A stretch of DNA of 12,082 nucleotides. Origin: an uncultured Clostridia bacterium (GTDB lineage: Bacteria > Bacillota_A > Clostridia > Christensenellales > CAG-138). The stretch is from assembly GCA_937877295.1 (NCBI GenBank), contig CALFIV010000061.1:1-12082 (forward strand), in the 5' to 3' direction. Positions within the stretch are counted from its first letter, which is position 1, and every line of letters starts with the position of its first letter. Below the pieces are notes generated by a model. It was not told the DNA's origin and searched no databases. It was given only the letters and a program-made list of their open reading frames with translations. Position numbers and translations under genes: made by a program. Of the stretch, positions 1-6,891 are shown piece after piece.

Positions 1-26
1 TTCCCTACACGACGCTCTTCCGATCT
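1..26 (+). other. Illumina TruSeq adapter remnant (not genomic)
   Basis: The first 26 bases are identical to the 3' end of the Illumina TruSeq read-1 adapter (ending GACGCTCTTCCGATCT). Biological sequence starts at base 27, where the rhamnose isomerase frame runs exactly to the junction. The contig end is therefore an untrimmed read end, and apparent open frames that run into bases 1-26 are artefacts. Confidence 0.97.
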
Positions 27-608
27 GGTATAGTCCTTATAGCCGTCCGGAATCCAGTGGTTGTCGATGCAGACCTGCCCGAGCTGCCGTCCGAGATAAT
101 CGCTGATGCGGCGGCAGCGCTTTCCGTGCTCGATCCAGAATGCACGGATCGAAGGATCAAAGCTCGAAAGCGTAAAGTTCGTATCGGCGTTCTTATGGCT
201 GAAATAGGTCGGATTGAAATCCAGCCCGAGTCCATACTCCTTTGCGTAGTCGACCCAGAATGCAAAATGCTTCGGTTCGATGGCGTCGCGGTCCACAAAG
301 GCGCCGAGATTGTCGAGATAGATTGCATGCAGCGCAAGCTTTTTCTTTCCCGGAACAAGCGAGAGCGCTTTCGTGAGATTCCGCATAAATTCATCTTTGT
401 TTTTGGCCTTGCTCGGATCGCTTCCGGTCGCCTGAATGCCGCCGGAAAGCCCTCTTTCGGGGGCTTCGAAACCGGACAGATCGTCGATCTGCCAGCAGTG
501 GATGCTGACGGGAATGCTGTCCAACAGGTCCATGGCGGCGTCTGTATCCACGCCGACTTCCGCAAACACATCCTTTGCGACCTGATATCGTAATTCTGTC
601 TTGCTCAC
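27..608 (-). CDS. rhaA: L-rhamnose isomerase, N-terminal 194 residues (C-terminus cut by contig end)
   Basis: Recognised as L-rhamnose isomerase, the cytoplasmic metal-dependent enzyme converting L-rhamnose to L-rhamnulose; some members also accept other aldoses. The 194 visible residues follow the family almost colinearly from the start: PVSIHCWQ at 33-40, GGIQATG at 56-62, LHAIYL at 93-98, GLDFNPTYFSH at 128-138, and WIPDGYKD at 185-192. The family is about 420 residues, so slightly over half is missing; the metal-binding residues of E. coli RhaA lie in the lost part and cannot be checked. Translation starts at GTG: an in-frame TAA lies three codons upstream, and AAGGTGAT (612-619) gives a well-placed ribosome binding site. 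One visible difference is Ile41 where E. coli has Gly (HCWQGDD). It is the last visible gene of the leftward series, 57 bases after the SDR gene, and probably continues into further rhamnose genes beyond the window. Confidence 0.93.
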
Positions 609-636
609 TTGATCACCTTATCCCTTCATTTTATTA

Positions 637-656
637 TATAGGTATCTATAGGTATC
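637..656 (-). repeat. Perfect 10-bp tandem repeat upstream of rhaA
   Basis: The unit TATAGGTATC (plus strand) occurs twice back to back, at 637-646 and 647-656, in the short gap between the SDR stop and the rhaA start. On the transcribed strand it ends in a TATAAT hexamer (638-633) that lacks a recognisable -35 box at 16-18 bases. Two direct repeats one helical turn apart next to a -10-like element could be an activator site for a rhaA-proximal promoter, or simply a slippage duplication. The repeat itself is certain; the function is not. Confidence 0.6.
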
Positions 657-665
657 GGGCGGTTC

Positions 666-1466
666 CTACCGGGTCAACGGAAATGCTGCGCCGATGCGCG
701 TCCAGGGCCAATCGGTGTTCTGAGCGGCGAACTTGCCGCCGGTGATCTCCACGTCGAATCCGGACATGTAGGAAGCGGCATCCGAGGCCAGAAAGACGAT
801 GGGCTTTGCCAGATCCTCCGGCAGGCCGAGCCGTTTCATCGCGATGTCGCGAACGTATTTCGCGCCGTTCTCTTCGATGCTCTTTCTGGCGATCTCGCTC
901 TGGATCATCCCGGGGATGACGCCGAGAACGCGGATATGATAGGGGGCCAAATCGGCAGCAAGACTCTTGGTAAGGCTGGATACGGCCGCCTTCGAAGCGG
1001 CATAGACAGCGCCCTCGGCATGGGGAATCTTGGCGGCATAGCTGGAGATGTTGATGAACACGCCGCTCTTTTGCTCCATCATGTAGGGGGCGGCGATCCG
1101 GCAGCAGTTCCAAAGCCCTTTGAGGTTGGTTCCCATGACCCTGTCCCAATCCTCTTCGGTGAAATCGAGGAAGTATTTATTTACGGCGTTTCCGGCGTTG
1201 TTGATCCAGATGTCGATCCTTCCGAACCGTTCAACGACGTGCGCGGCAAACGCGCGCATGTCCGCCTCGCAGGAAACGTCGGCGCGCTCGGTGTAAACGA
1301 CGCCTTTCTCCTGCAATTCGTTCTGATACGCCGCGAGCTTTTCTTCGTTTCTTCCGCAGACGGCGATCGATGCGCCTTCGGATAGGAGTTCCCGTCCGAC
1401 GGCAGCGCCGATTCCGCTTGCGCCTCCGGTGATGACCGCAATTTTTCCTTTCAGATTCAGATCCAT
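666..1466 (-). CDS. Short-chain dehydrogenase/reductase (classical SDR)
   Basis: A 266-residue classical SDR, a single Rossmann-fold NAD(P)-dependent oxidoreductase of usual length. Visible motifs are the cofactor loop TGGASGIG at 13-20, NNAG at 89-92, the active-site Asn114 (TNLKG), Ser142, Tyr155 and Lys159 (YAASK), and PGMIQSEIA after the fifth strand, so the catalytic tetrad is complete. The ATG at 1466 is chosen because AAAGGA stands just before it and the TGxxxGIG loop then falls at the normal position. An in-frame ATG at 1502, overlapping the upstream stop as TAATG, would add 12 residues but lacks a ribosome binding site. The gene follows the hydroxyacid dehydrogenase by 35 bases and precedes rhaA by 57. 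Relatives are often labelled 3-oxoacyl-ACP reductase or gluconate 5-dehydrogenase; here a role on a sugar or hydroxyacid intermediate is more likely, but the substrate cannot be read from the sequence. Confidence 0.9.
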   Translation of the reverse strand: MDLNLKGKIAVITGGASGIGAAVGRELLSEGASIAVCGRNEEKLAAYQNELQEKGVVYTERADVSCEADMRAFAAHVVERFGRIDIWINNAGNAVNKYFLDFTEEDWDRVMGTNLKGLWNCCRIAAPYMMEQKSGVFINISSYAAKIPHAEGAVYAASKAAVSSLTKSLAADLAPYHIRVLGVIPGMIQSEIARKSIEENGAKYVRDIAMKRLGLPEDLAKPIVFLASDAASYMSGFDVEITGGKFAAQNTDWPWTRIGAAFPLTR

Positions 1467-1501
1467 ACTACATTCCTTTCTTCCGACAGCGATCTTCCGC
1501 A

Positions 1502-2464
1502 TTACGGATTCAGCCAGTTCTGCGGATCGCGGCCTTCCAGCACGTCGATCACTTCCTGCGCGGTGAAAAGCGCCACGTTGCGGTAAACGTCATAGGTTTC
1601 CGCGCCGGTGTGCGGCGTCGTGACGATGTTCGGGATGCGAAGTATGCGGGCGTCCATCTGCAGCGGTTCCTGCTCGTACACGTCGGTTGCCGCACCGGAT
1701 AGGTGTCCGGACTCGACCGCATCGCACAGCGCTTCGGTATCGACAAGCCTGCCGCGCGCGGTATTGATGAAGTACGCGCCCTCCTTCATGGCGGCAAACG
1801 CTTCGGCGTTCATCGCATGATGGGTTTCGGGCATATCGGGGATGTGGATGCTTACGATATCGCTTTGTCCCAGAACGGTTTCCCAGTCGGTCAGCGTGAC
1901 GTGATAGGCCTCCGCCGCCTGCCGATCGGGATAGAGATCGCAGGCGATGACGTTGAGGTCGAAGCCCATGAGCTTTTTGGCGACCCGTTTTGCGATATCG
2001 CCGAAGCCGTACAGGCCGACCGTCATTCCCGCAAGCTCGCGGCCGACGAACCGTCGCCACTGCCCTTGCTTCAGATCCGCGTTCAGCTGGGGGATCTGTC
2101 GCGCCGCGCTCAGCATAAAGCCGACCGCCAGCTCCGCGACGGCATTCGCGTTCTTGCCCTTGGCGTTCGCGACTTTGATTCCGTACTTTTTGGCGGCTTT
2201 CAAATCGATGTTGTCGACGCCTACGCCGAAGCGGCCGATGGCCTTCAGCTTGGGGGAGATTTTGAAAACCTCCTCGTTCCAATCGTCCAGGCCCGCGATC
2301 ACACCGTCGATATCGCCCATGACCTCCTTGAGTTCCTCAAACGAGAACGCCGGAAAATCCTTATGGTTGATCACCAGCTCACAATCGTTTGCATGGAACA
2401 GCTCCACAGCTTCCCGACAGAGATCCTCGTAGTGGGAAGCGGTAACCAGTATTTTTTTGCTCAT
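1502..2464 (-). CDS. D-isomer-specific 2-hydroxyacid dehydrogenase (phosphoglycerate dehydrogenase-like), copy A
   Basis: A 320-residue NAD-dependent D-2-hydroxyacid dehydrogenase, catalysing 2-oxo acid to D-2-hydroxyacid or the reverse in the cytoplasm. It has the split catalytic domain and the inserted NAD-binding domain: RFGVGVDN at 78-85, nucleotide loop GLYGFG at 150-155 with the acidic Asp176 that favours NAD, Arg237 (NTARG), Glu266 (EQEP) and His285 (TPHTGAE), the usual Arg-Glu-His triad. There is no C-terminal ACT or ASB domain, so it is a short PGDH-like enzyme and not the regulated SerA type. Start is ATG with GAGG nine bases upstream. It lies 29 bases after the transporter ATPase and is a clear paralogue of the enzyme at 6892-7848 (shared CEL.IN, VGDID-like and VIAG blocks), so the two flank the aminotransferase and transporter genes. 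Substrate unknown. Confidence 0.92.
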   Translation of the reverse strand: MSKKILVTASHYEDLCREAVELFHANDCELVINHKDFPAFSFEELKEVMGDIDGVIAGLDDWNEEVFKISPKLKAIGRFGVGVDNIDLKAAKKYGIKVANAKGKNANAVAELAVGFMLSAARQIPQLNADLKQGQWRRFVGRELAGMTVGLYGFGDIAKRVAKKLMGFDLNVIACDLYPDRQAAEAYHVTLTDWETVLGQSDIVSIHIPDMPETHHAMNAEAFAAMKEGAYFINTARGRLVDTEALCDAVESGHLSGAATDVYEQEPLQMDARILRIPNIVTTPHTGAETYDVYRNVALFTAQEVIDVLEGRDPQNWLNP

Positions 2465-2493
2465 ACTGTCACGCCTCTTTCGTTATGCTGAAA

Positions 2494-3240
2494 TCAGAAT
2501 GTTTGAATCTGCTTGATGAATTTCGCAACCGATTCGTTTTTGGGATGGTTGAAAAACTCGTCCGGCGTATTCGTTTCGATAAAGTGTCCGCTTTCCAGGA
2601 AGGAAATGCGGTGGGCTGCTTCTCTTGCAAACCCCATTTCGTGTGTGACGACAATCATGCTGCGCTTTTCGTTCGCCAGCTCCTCCATGATGTCGATGAC
2701 CTCGCCGACCATTTCCGGATCGAGCGCGCTCGTCGGCTCATCGAAGAGGATCATATCGGGGAACATGTTCAGTGCGCGCGCGATCGCAACGCGCTGCTGC
2801 TGCCCGCCGGAGAGCATGCTCGGCTTTGCATTCATGCGGTCGCCCAATCCGACCTTTTCGAGGAACTGCTTGCCGGTTTCCTCCGATTCCTTCTTGCTCT
2901 TGTGCAGGGATTGGATCGGCCCGAAGGTGACGTTCTCGAGCGCGGTCATGTTGGGGAACAGGTTGAAGTTCTGAAAAACCATCGCGATCCGCTGCCGGAC
3001 GCGCTTGATGTTGTGCTTCGTGACTTCGTTTCCTTCAAACAGAATTTTGCCGCTGTCGATATGCTCCAGACGGTTGATGCAGCGGATCAGCGTGCTCTTG
3101 CCGGCGCCGCTTCTGCCGCAGATCACGTGCGTCTCGCCCTGGAAAAAACTGAAATTGAAGTGATCCAGAACAACGATTTTGCCGTTGTTGAAGGACTTGC
3201 AGGCGTCTTGAAACTCGACTAATACTTTTTGTTCTTCCAT
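2494..3240 (-). CDS. Polar amino-acid-type ABC transporter ATPase
   Basis: A 248-residue ATPase of the GlnQ/HisP family, which energises uptake of polar amino acids and related solutes at the inner face of the membrane. All nucleotide-binding motifs are intact: Walker A GRSGAGKST at 42-50, Q-loop Gln90 (MVFQNFNLFPNMTALEN context, typical of this family), signature LSGGQQQR at 143-150, Walker B MILFDEP at 163-169, and switch His200 (VVTHEM). Length is normal and no extra C-terminal regulatory domain is present. The ribosome binding site GAGG precedes the ATG. The gene sits 22 bases after the second permease and 29 before the dehydrogenase, completing a binding protein, permease, permease, ATPase set. 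Family membership is sure; the transported compound is not. Confidence 0.96.
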   Translation of the reverse strand: MEEQKVLVEFQDACKSFNNGKIVVLDHFNFSFFQGETHVICGRSGAGKSTLIRCINRLEHIDSGKILFEGNEVTKHNIKRVRQRIAMVFQNFNLFPNMTALENVTFGPIQSLHKSKKESEETGKQFLEKVGLGDRMNAKPSMLSGGQQQRVAIARALNMFPDMILFDEPTSALDPEMVGEVIDIMEELANEKRSMIVVTHEMGFAREAAHRISFLESGHFIETNTPDEFFNHPKNESVAKFIKQIQTF

Positions 3241-3262
3241 ATTATCCTCACCTGACGATTGT

Positions 3263-3919
3263 TTAATAATAACTGCTTAAACTACGGATCGGGCCTTTGT
3301 GGTCGTTCTTCTTTTCGACGCGACGGCCGATGAGCTCGATCAGTGCGCACAACACGTAGTAGAATATGCCGATCAGCAGATAGCCCACGATCGGATTGAA
3401 CGTCAATGCCATCAGCTGACGGCCCATCCACATGATATCCATAACGCCCACGACGTAGACGATCGTCGTATCCTTGACGAGCAGAACGTACTGCCCGCAA
3501 AGCATCGGCACCATCGGTTTGATGATCTGCGGAATATAGACTTTCCGCATGATCGTCCAGTAACCGACGCCGAGCGATTCGCCGGCCATCATCTGGCCCT
3601 TGGGGATCGCCTCAAAACAGCCGCGCACGATGTCGCCCACATAGGCGGCGTGGTACAGGGAAAGGCCTAAAAATGCCGTGAAGAAGGCTGAGCTGAGATT
3701 GATGTTGTAATACAGAAGCCGCAGGATAACGATCGCCGGGATGCCGCGCATAAAGGTTTTGTATACAAACAGAATGATGTTCAATCCCGGAATCTTTTTA
3801 TACATCAGAATACCGAGTATCAGGCCCGCAACGAGCGTTGTCAGAACGCAGAGCGGAACGAGCTCGGCGGTGATGACAAGGCCGGAGGACATGAATTTGA
3901 TCATTTGAATCAGTGACAT
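3263..3919 (-). CDS. Polar amino-acid-type ABC transporter permease 2 (divergent EAA loop)
   Basis: A 218-residue membrane protein of the HisM/GlnP family, with several hydrophobic segments (about 13-38, 44-70, 78-95, 138-163, 178-198) and a charged C-terminal tail. FMRGIPAIVIL at 57-67 matches the family's FRGTPLLVQL block, and SLYHAAYVGDIVRG at 87-100 matches the conserved region before the coupling loop. The coupling loop GQMMAGESLG at 108-117 departs from the usual GQxEAAxSLG: Met111 stands where Glu is expected. It starts three bases after the stop of permease 1, with AAGGAG seven bases before the ATG, so the two are translated as a tight pair and probably form a heterodimeric channel. 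Family call is firm; the substrate is unknown. Confidence 0.93.
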   Translation of the reverse strand: MSLIQMIKFMSSGLVITAELVPLCVLTTLVAGLILGILMYKKIPGLNIILFVYKTFMRGIPAIVILRLLYYNINLSSAFFTAFLGLSLYHAAYVGDIVRGCFEAIPKGQMMAGESLGVGYWTIMRKVYIPQIIKPMVPMLCGQYVLLVKDTTIVYVVGVMDIMWMGRQLMALTFNPIVGYLLIGIFYYVLCALIELIGRRVEKKNDHKGPIRSLSSYY

Positions 3920-3922
3920 TGC

Positions 3923-4570
3923 TTATCTCCTTACCATTGCTTTCTTTTCCAATACTCTGCCGATCTGCGTGATCAGCAGGAAGATGGCGATGTAGATAAA
4001 GGCAATCACCCATATAGATACGGAATTGAGATACTTCTCATAGAACGCGCTGCCCGCACGCATGAGGTCCAGGACCATGATGAGGGAAAACAGCGAGGTG
4101 TCCTTTATGATTACGGAAGATTGCCCCGTAAGGATCGGGATCGAATTGCGAAACGCGAGAGGGAAGATCAGCCTGTTCACGACCTGCGTCTTGCTGAGCC
4201 CAAGGCTGACGGCGGCTTCCACCTCTCCGATCGGAACATTTTTGATGGAACCTCGAATGATTTCCGCGACAAAGGCGCTTTCGTTCAACGTGATCGCGAC
4301 CACGCCGCAAACCAGCGGCGGCAGGACGACCTTGATCATCGGAAGTCCGTAGAACAGAAAGAACAGGATGACCAGCAGCGGCGTGTTTCGGAAAACAGAG
4401 ATATAGACCCGCATCACTGCGGAAAGAAACTTGTTGTTATAGGCCACCAGGATTGCAACCAGTGAGCCGACCAATACGGAGGTCACGATCGCGATCAGCG
4501 ATGAGAGCAGCGTTACTTTCAAGCCCTCCAGAAGGGTCGGCAACCAACTCAGAAACTGTATTTGACTCAT
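3923..4570 (-). CDS. Polar amino-acid-type ABC transporter permease 1
   Basis: A 215-residue inner-membrane permease of the HisM/GlnP family. RNTPLLVILFFLFYGLP at 61-77 is the family hallmark, followed by NESAFVAEIIRG at 96-107 and a canonical ATPase-coupling loop GEVEAAVSLGLS at 115-126 (Glu118, Ala119, Ala120, Gly124). Hydrophobic segments lie near 18-43, 55-77, 83-102, 144-170 and 185-205. Translation is set to the ATG at 4570, which GGGAGG (4580-4575) precedes by four bases; an upstream in-frame TTG at 4582 would overlap that binding site and add only four residues. It is separated from its binding-protein gene by 188 bases containing strong hairpins, and nearly touches permease 2 downstream. 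Confidence 0.95.
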   Translation of the reverse strand: MSQIQFLSWLPTLLEGLKVTLLSSLIAIVTSVLVGSLVAILVAYNNKFLSAVMRVYISVFRNTPLLVILFFLFYGLPMIKVVLPPLVCGVVAITLNESAFVAEIIRGSIKNVPIGEVEAAVSLGLSKTQVVNRLIFPLAFRNSIPILTGQSSVIIKDTSLFSLIMVLDLMRAGSAFYEKYLNSVSIWVIAFIYIAIFLLITQIGRVLEKKAMVRR

Positions 4571-4654
4571 AGTACCTCCCAAAGAGTCCTGTACCGGCTT
4601 GAAGTGTTTTGCTCGTTTCCGAGGATTCGGTTCAGTTCAGACTCAATCAAGATT

Positions 4655-4670
4655 TGTTCCGTTCGGAACA
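4655..4670. repeat. 16-bp inverted repeat between binding protein and permease genes
   Basis: TGTTCCG and CGGAACA flank a 2-base centre, giving a near-perfect 16-bp dyad in the 188-base gap 4571-4758. It could be a protein-binding dyad or a weak hairpin in the message. A further small hairpin (4612-4623, minus strand CTCG-GAAA-CGAG with a GNRA loop) lies closer to the permease. No promoter or known riboswitch was recognised in this gap. Confidence 0.5.
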
Positions 4671-4687
4671 TGAAACAGTAGGTGTTG

Positions 4688-4731
4688 AAAACGGGCGGCC
4701 ACAGACGTCTTCATCTGCAGCCGTCCGTTTT
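4688..4731 (-). terminator. Strong intercistronic hairpin after the binding-protein gene (partial terminator or mRNA stabiliser)
   Basis: Two 18-base arms (4714-4731 and 4688-4705) pair around an 8-base loop with one A-C mismatch and two G-T wobbles, so a GC-rich core is flanked by AAAA and TTTT. On the minus strand it follows the binding-protein stop by 27 bases. The U run after the stem is only the four bases in the arm itself, so full termination is doubtful. Such hairpins commonly keep binding-protein mRNA more abundant than permease mRNA. The structure is read directly; its role is inferred. Confidence 0.65.
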
Positions 4732-4758
4732 TCCTTGCGTTACGCGGGAAAGCAGAGC

Positions 4759-5601
4759 TTACGCACCGTATTCGCCCATGAACGGGGTCCAGGGAGCGCC
4801 GTACCACTTTTCACAGATGTCGCTGTAGGTGCCGTCCATCTTGATGATCTTCAGGTAGTTGTTGAACGCATCGCGGAGCGTGTAGGAGCCGAGGTCCATC
4901 TTGAAACCGAACGCAACGGTGTCGACGGAGAGGGGCTCTGGGAGGATCGTCAGGGTGTCGTCATCCTTCATCATGACAGAGGAAGTGTTGGTGTCGGTGA
5001 GGTAAGCATCCACACGACCGGCCTTCAGAGCTGCGATTGCGTCTGCGGAGGAACCGATCTCTTCAACCTTGGCGTCGGGCCAAAGCTCTCTTGCGATCTC
5101 AACATACACGCCGCCGGACGGTCCGCAGACGGTGCGGGACGGATCGTTGAGCTCGTCGATGCTGGTCAGGCCGCTGCTCTTCAGAACCAATGCGATACCG
5201 TTGGAATGCGTGACCGGCTCGCTGAAGAGGACGGTTGCAGAACGCTTCGCGGTTCTGGAGATGTTGGCGCTTGCCATGTCGGCTTTGCCGTTGTTGACGG
5301 CTTCAAAGAGCTCGGAGAACTCCATAGGCGCGAGCTCGAGCTTGACGCCGATCGACTCGCAGAAACCGTTCATGATGTCGATGTTGAAGCCGATGTATTC
5401 GCCGGTGGCCGGATCGGCAAAGGTGAAGGGCTCGGAACCGACTTCGATCGCTGCGACGAGCTTGCCCTTGGCAAGAACATCTGCGAGTCGATCGGTCGTT
5501 CCGGCGGCAGTAGAGGTCCCGCCCGAGCAGGCGATAACCGTCAGAGCCAGCATTGCCAGCGTCAGTGACAGCGCAACGATTTTCTTCAGACTGAGTTTCA
5601 T
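4759..5601 (-). CDS. Extracellular solute-binding lipoprotein, family 3 (polar amino-acid type)
   Basis: A 280-residue substrate-binding protein of the polar amino-acid ABC family. It opens with MKLSLKK, a hydrophobic stretch, and a lipobox VIAC with Cys25 as the lipid-anchored residue, so the mature protein is tethered outside the membrane. The mature part carries the family-3 landmarks: GKLVAAIEVGSEPF near 46-59, GFNIDIMNGFCESIG near 71-85 (usual GFDVD), MANISRT-like ASANISRTAKRS near 110-121, FSEPV, and GRVDAYLTD near 195-203. The family-3 arginine expected to grip the carboxylate is represented by Arg115 or Arg119. AAGGAGG lies ten bases before the ATG. It follows the aminotransferase by 73 bases and leads the transporter genes. 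Family 3 proteins usually bind amino acids or small opine-like compounds; the exact ligand cannot be predicted here. Confidence 0.95.
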   Translation of the reverse strand: MKLSLKKIVALSLTLAMLALTVIACSGGTSTAAGTTDRLADVLAKGKLVAAIEVGSEPFTFADPATGEYIGFNIDIMNGFCESIGVKLELAPMEFSELFEAVNNGKADMASANISRTAKRSATVLFSEPVTHSNGIALVLKSSGLTSIDELNDPSRTVCGPSGGVYVEIARELWPDAKVEEIGSSADAIAALKAGRVDAYLTDTNTSSVMMKDDDTLTILPEPLSVDTVAFGFKMDLGSYTLRDAFNNYLKIIKMDGTYSDICEKWYGAPWTPFMGEYGA

Positions 5602-5674
5602 TGGTAGGGTTCCTCCTTATATAATGTCTTTTTGTATTTACAATCCAAGTTTCCCGGATTATAAAACGATTGGA

Positions 5675-6835
5675 TTAAAGCGCCGAAACATAATCGCGGA
5701 TTCTGCCGATGCCTTCCGTGATCGCTTCATCGGAAGCTGCATAGGTCAATCGGAGCAGGCCGTCGCCGCCGGGGCCGAAGCCGGAGCACGGAACGGTGAT
5801 TACATGCTTCTTCTGCAGGATGTCCATGGCGAGATCCTCCGTGTTCATGCTCGTTTGCTTCATCAGCTCTTTGATGTTCATCATCACGTAGAATGCGCCT
5901 TGCGGAGTCCTGCACGACAAGCCGGGAATATCGTTGATCAGCTTGCAGATCAGGTTGCGTCTGCGGAGATACTGGAGGCGCATGTTCTCGATCTCCTTCT
6001 GACAGTAGCGCAGCGCATACGCAGCCGAGCGCTGGAGCGGTTCGGACAGGCAAGAAACGCCGTTTTCATGCATTTTCTTCATGCCGATAAAAATCTCCGG
6101 TGTGGTGATCGCGTAGCCCAATCGCCAGCCCGGCATGGCCAGCATCTTGGAGAAGCCGTTGATATAAACCGTCCGTTCCCGCATCCCTTCAAACTCGGTA
6201 ATGCTGGTGTACGGCTCATCCGTGTAAATCAGGCGGCTATAGATCTCATCGCTGATGACGAACAGATCATGTTTGCGGATGATCTCAGCGAGCCTCTTCA
6301 TGGTCTCACGATCGATCACCGCACCGGTTGGATTGGAGGGCGAATTGATGATGATGCAGCGGGTCTTTTCGGTGATGGCCGCTTCAACGTCCTTGGGGTC
6401 GACGACAAAATTGTTTTCTTCCTTCGCGATGACGGGCTTGCAGATTGCGCCGCACATCTGGATCTGGCAGAAATATGGCTGCCATGCCGGGGAAACAAGG
6501 ATGACCTCCTCGCCGGGGTTCACAAGGGTGAACAGCGCAAGCTCGATTGCTTCGGTCGCGCCGCAGGTAATCAGGATCTCCTTGTCCGGGTCCGCATGCA
6601 GGTTTTTGTGATATTCCGCAACGGCGTCGCGCAGGTCTTTTACGCCGGCATTGTCCGTATAATGTGTTTTGCCTTCCTTGAGCCACTTGACCGCATCCTC
6701 AATGACCGGTTTCGGCGCGATGAAGTTCGGTTCGCCGATCGAAAAGCTGATGACGTCTTCCATTCCCGCCGCCGCGTTGAAGAACTTGCGGATGATCGAT
6801 CCGCTTGTTGCCTGAACCAGTTTAGACAATTCCAT
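5675..6835 (-). CDS. Pyridoxal-phosphate aminotransferase, class I (fold type I)
   Basis: A 386-residue aminotransferase of the aspartate aminotransferase/PatA group, moving an amino group between an amino acid and a 2-oxo acid in the cytoplasm. The expected cofactor residues are present: SIGEPNF at 32-38, GATEAIELAL at 92-101, Asn168 (NSPSNPTG), Asp196 and Tyr199 (SDEIYS), Schiff-base Lys230 in GFSKMLAMPGWRLGY, and the carboxylate-binding Arg362 (LRLTYA). Length is normal for the class. AAGGAG seven bases before the ATG fixes the start. It lies between a 2-hydroxyacid dehydrogenase (56 bases before) and the amino-acid-type binding protein (73 bases after), which suggests that it acts on the imported compound or on its oxo acid. 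Substrate range in this family is broad, so no gene symbol is given. Confidence 0.94.
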   Translation of the reverse strand: MELSKLVQATSGSIIRKFFNAAAGMEDVISFSIGEPNFIAPKPVIEDAVKWLKEGKTHYTDNAGVKDLRDAVAEYHKNLHADPDKEILITCGATEAIELALFTLVNPGEEVILVSPAWQPYFCQIQMCGAICKPVIAKEENNFVVDPKDVEAAITEKTRCIIINSPSNPTGAVIDRETMKRLAEIIRKHDLFVISDEIYSRLIYTDEPYTSITEFEGMRERTVYINGFSKMLAMPGWRLGYAITTPEIFIGMKKMHENGVSCLSEPLQRSAAYALRYCQKEIENMRLQYLRRRNLICKLINDIPGLSCRTPQGAFYVMMNIKELMKQTSMNTEDLAMDILQKKHVITVPCSGFGPGGDGLLRLTYAASDEAITEGIGRIRDYVSAL

Positions 6836-6891
6836 ATTGATTCTCCTTTTTCTTCCGTCAATCTTTTTTCAAACCGAAGCTCGTCCGGCGG

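Noticed and set aside
5..571. A 188-codon minus-strand open frame running into the left edge
   Set aside because: It is out of frame with the clear rhamnose isomerase sequence and its end includes adapter-derived codons.
1467..1502. SDR start at the ATG overlapping the upstream stop (TAATG)
   Set aside because: No ribosome binding site precedes it, while the ATG at 1466 has AAAGGA and gives the normal N-terminal distance to TGxxxGIG.
5658..5687. TATAAT on the minus strand between aminotransferase and binding-protein genes as an internal promoter
   Set aside because: No -35 at 16-18 bases (TCGGCG or TTCGGC), so support is too weak; readthrough from upstream explains expression.
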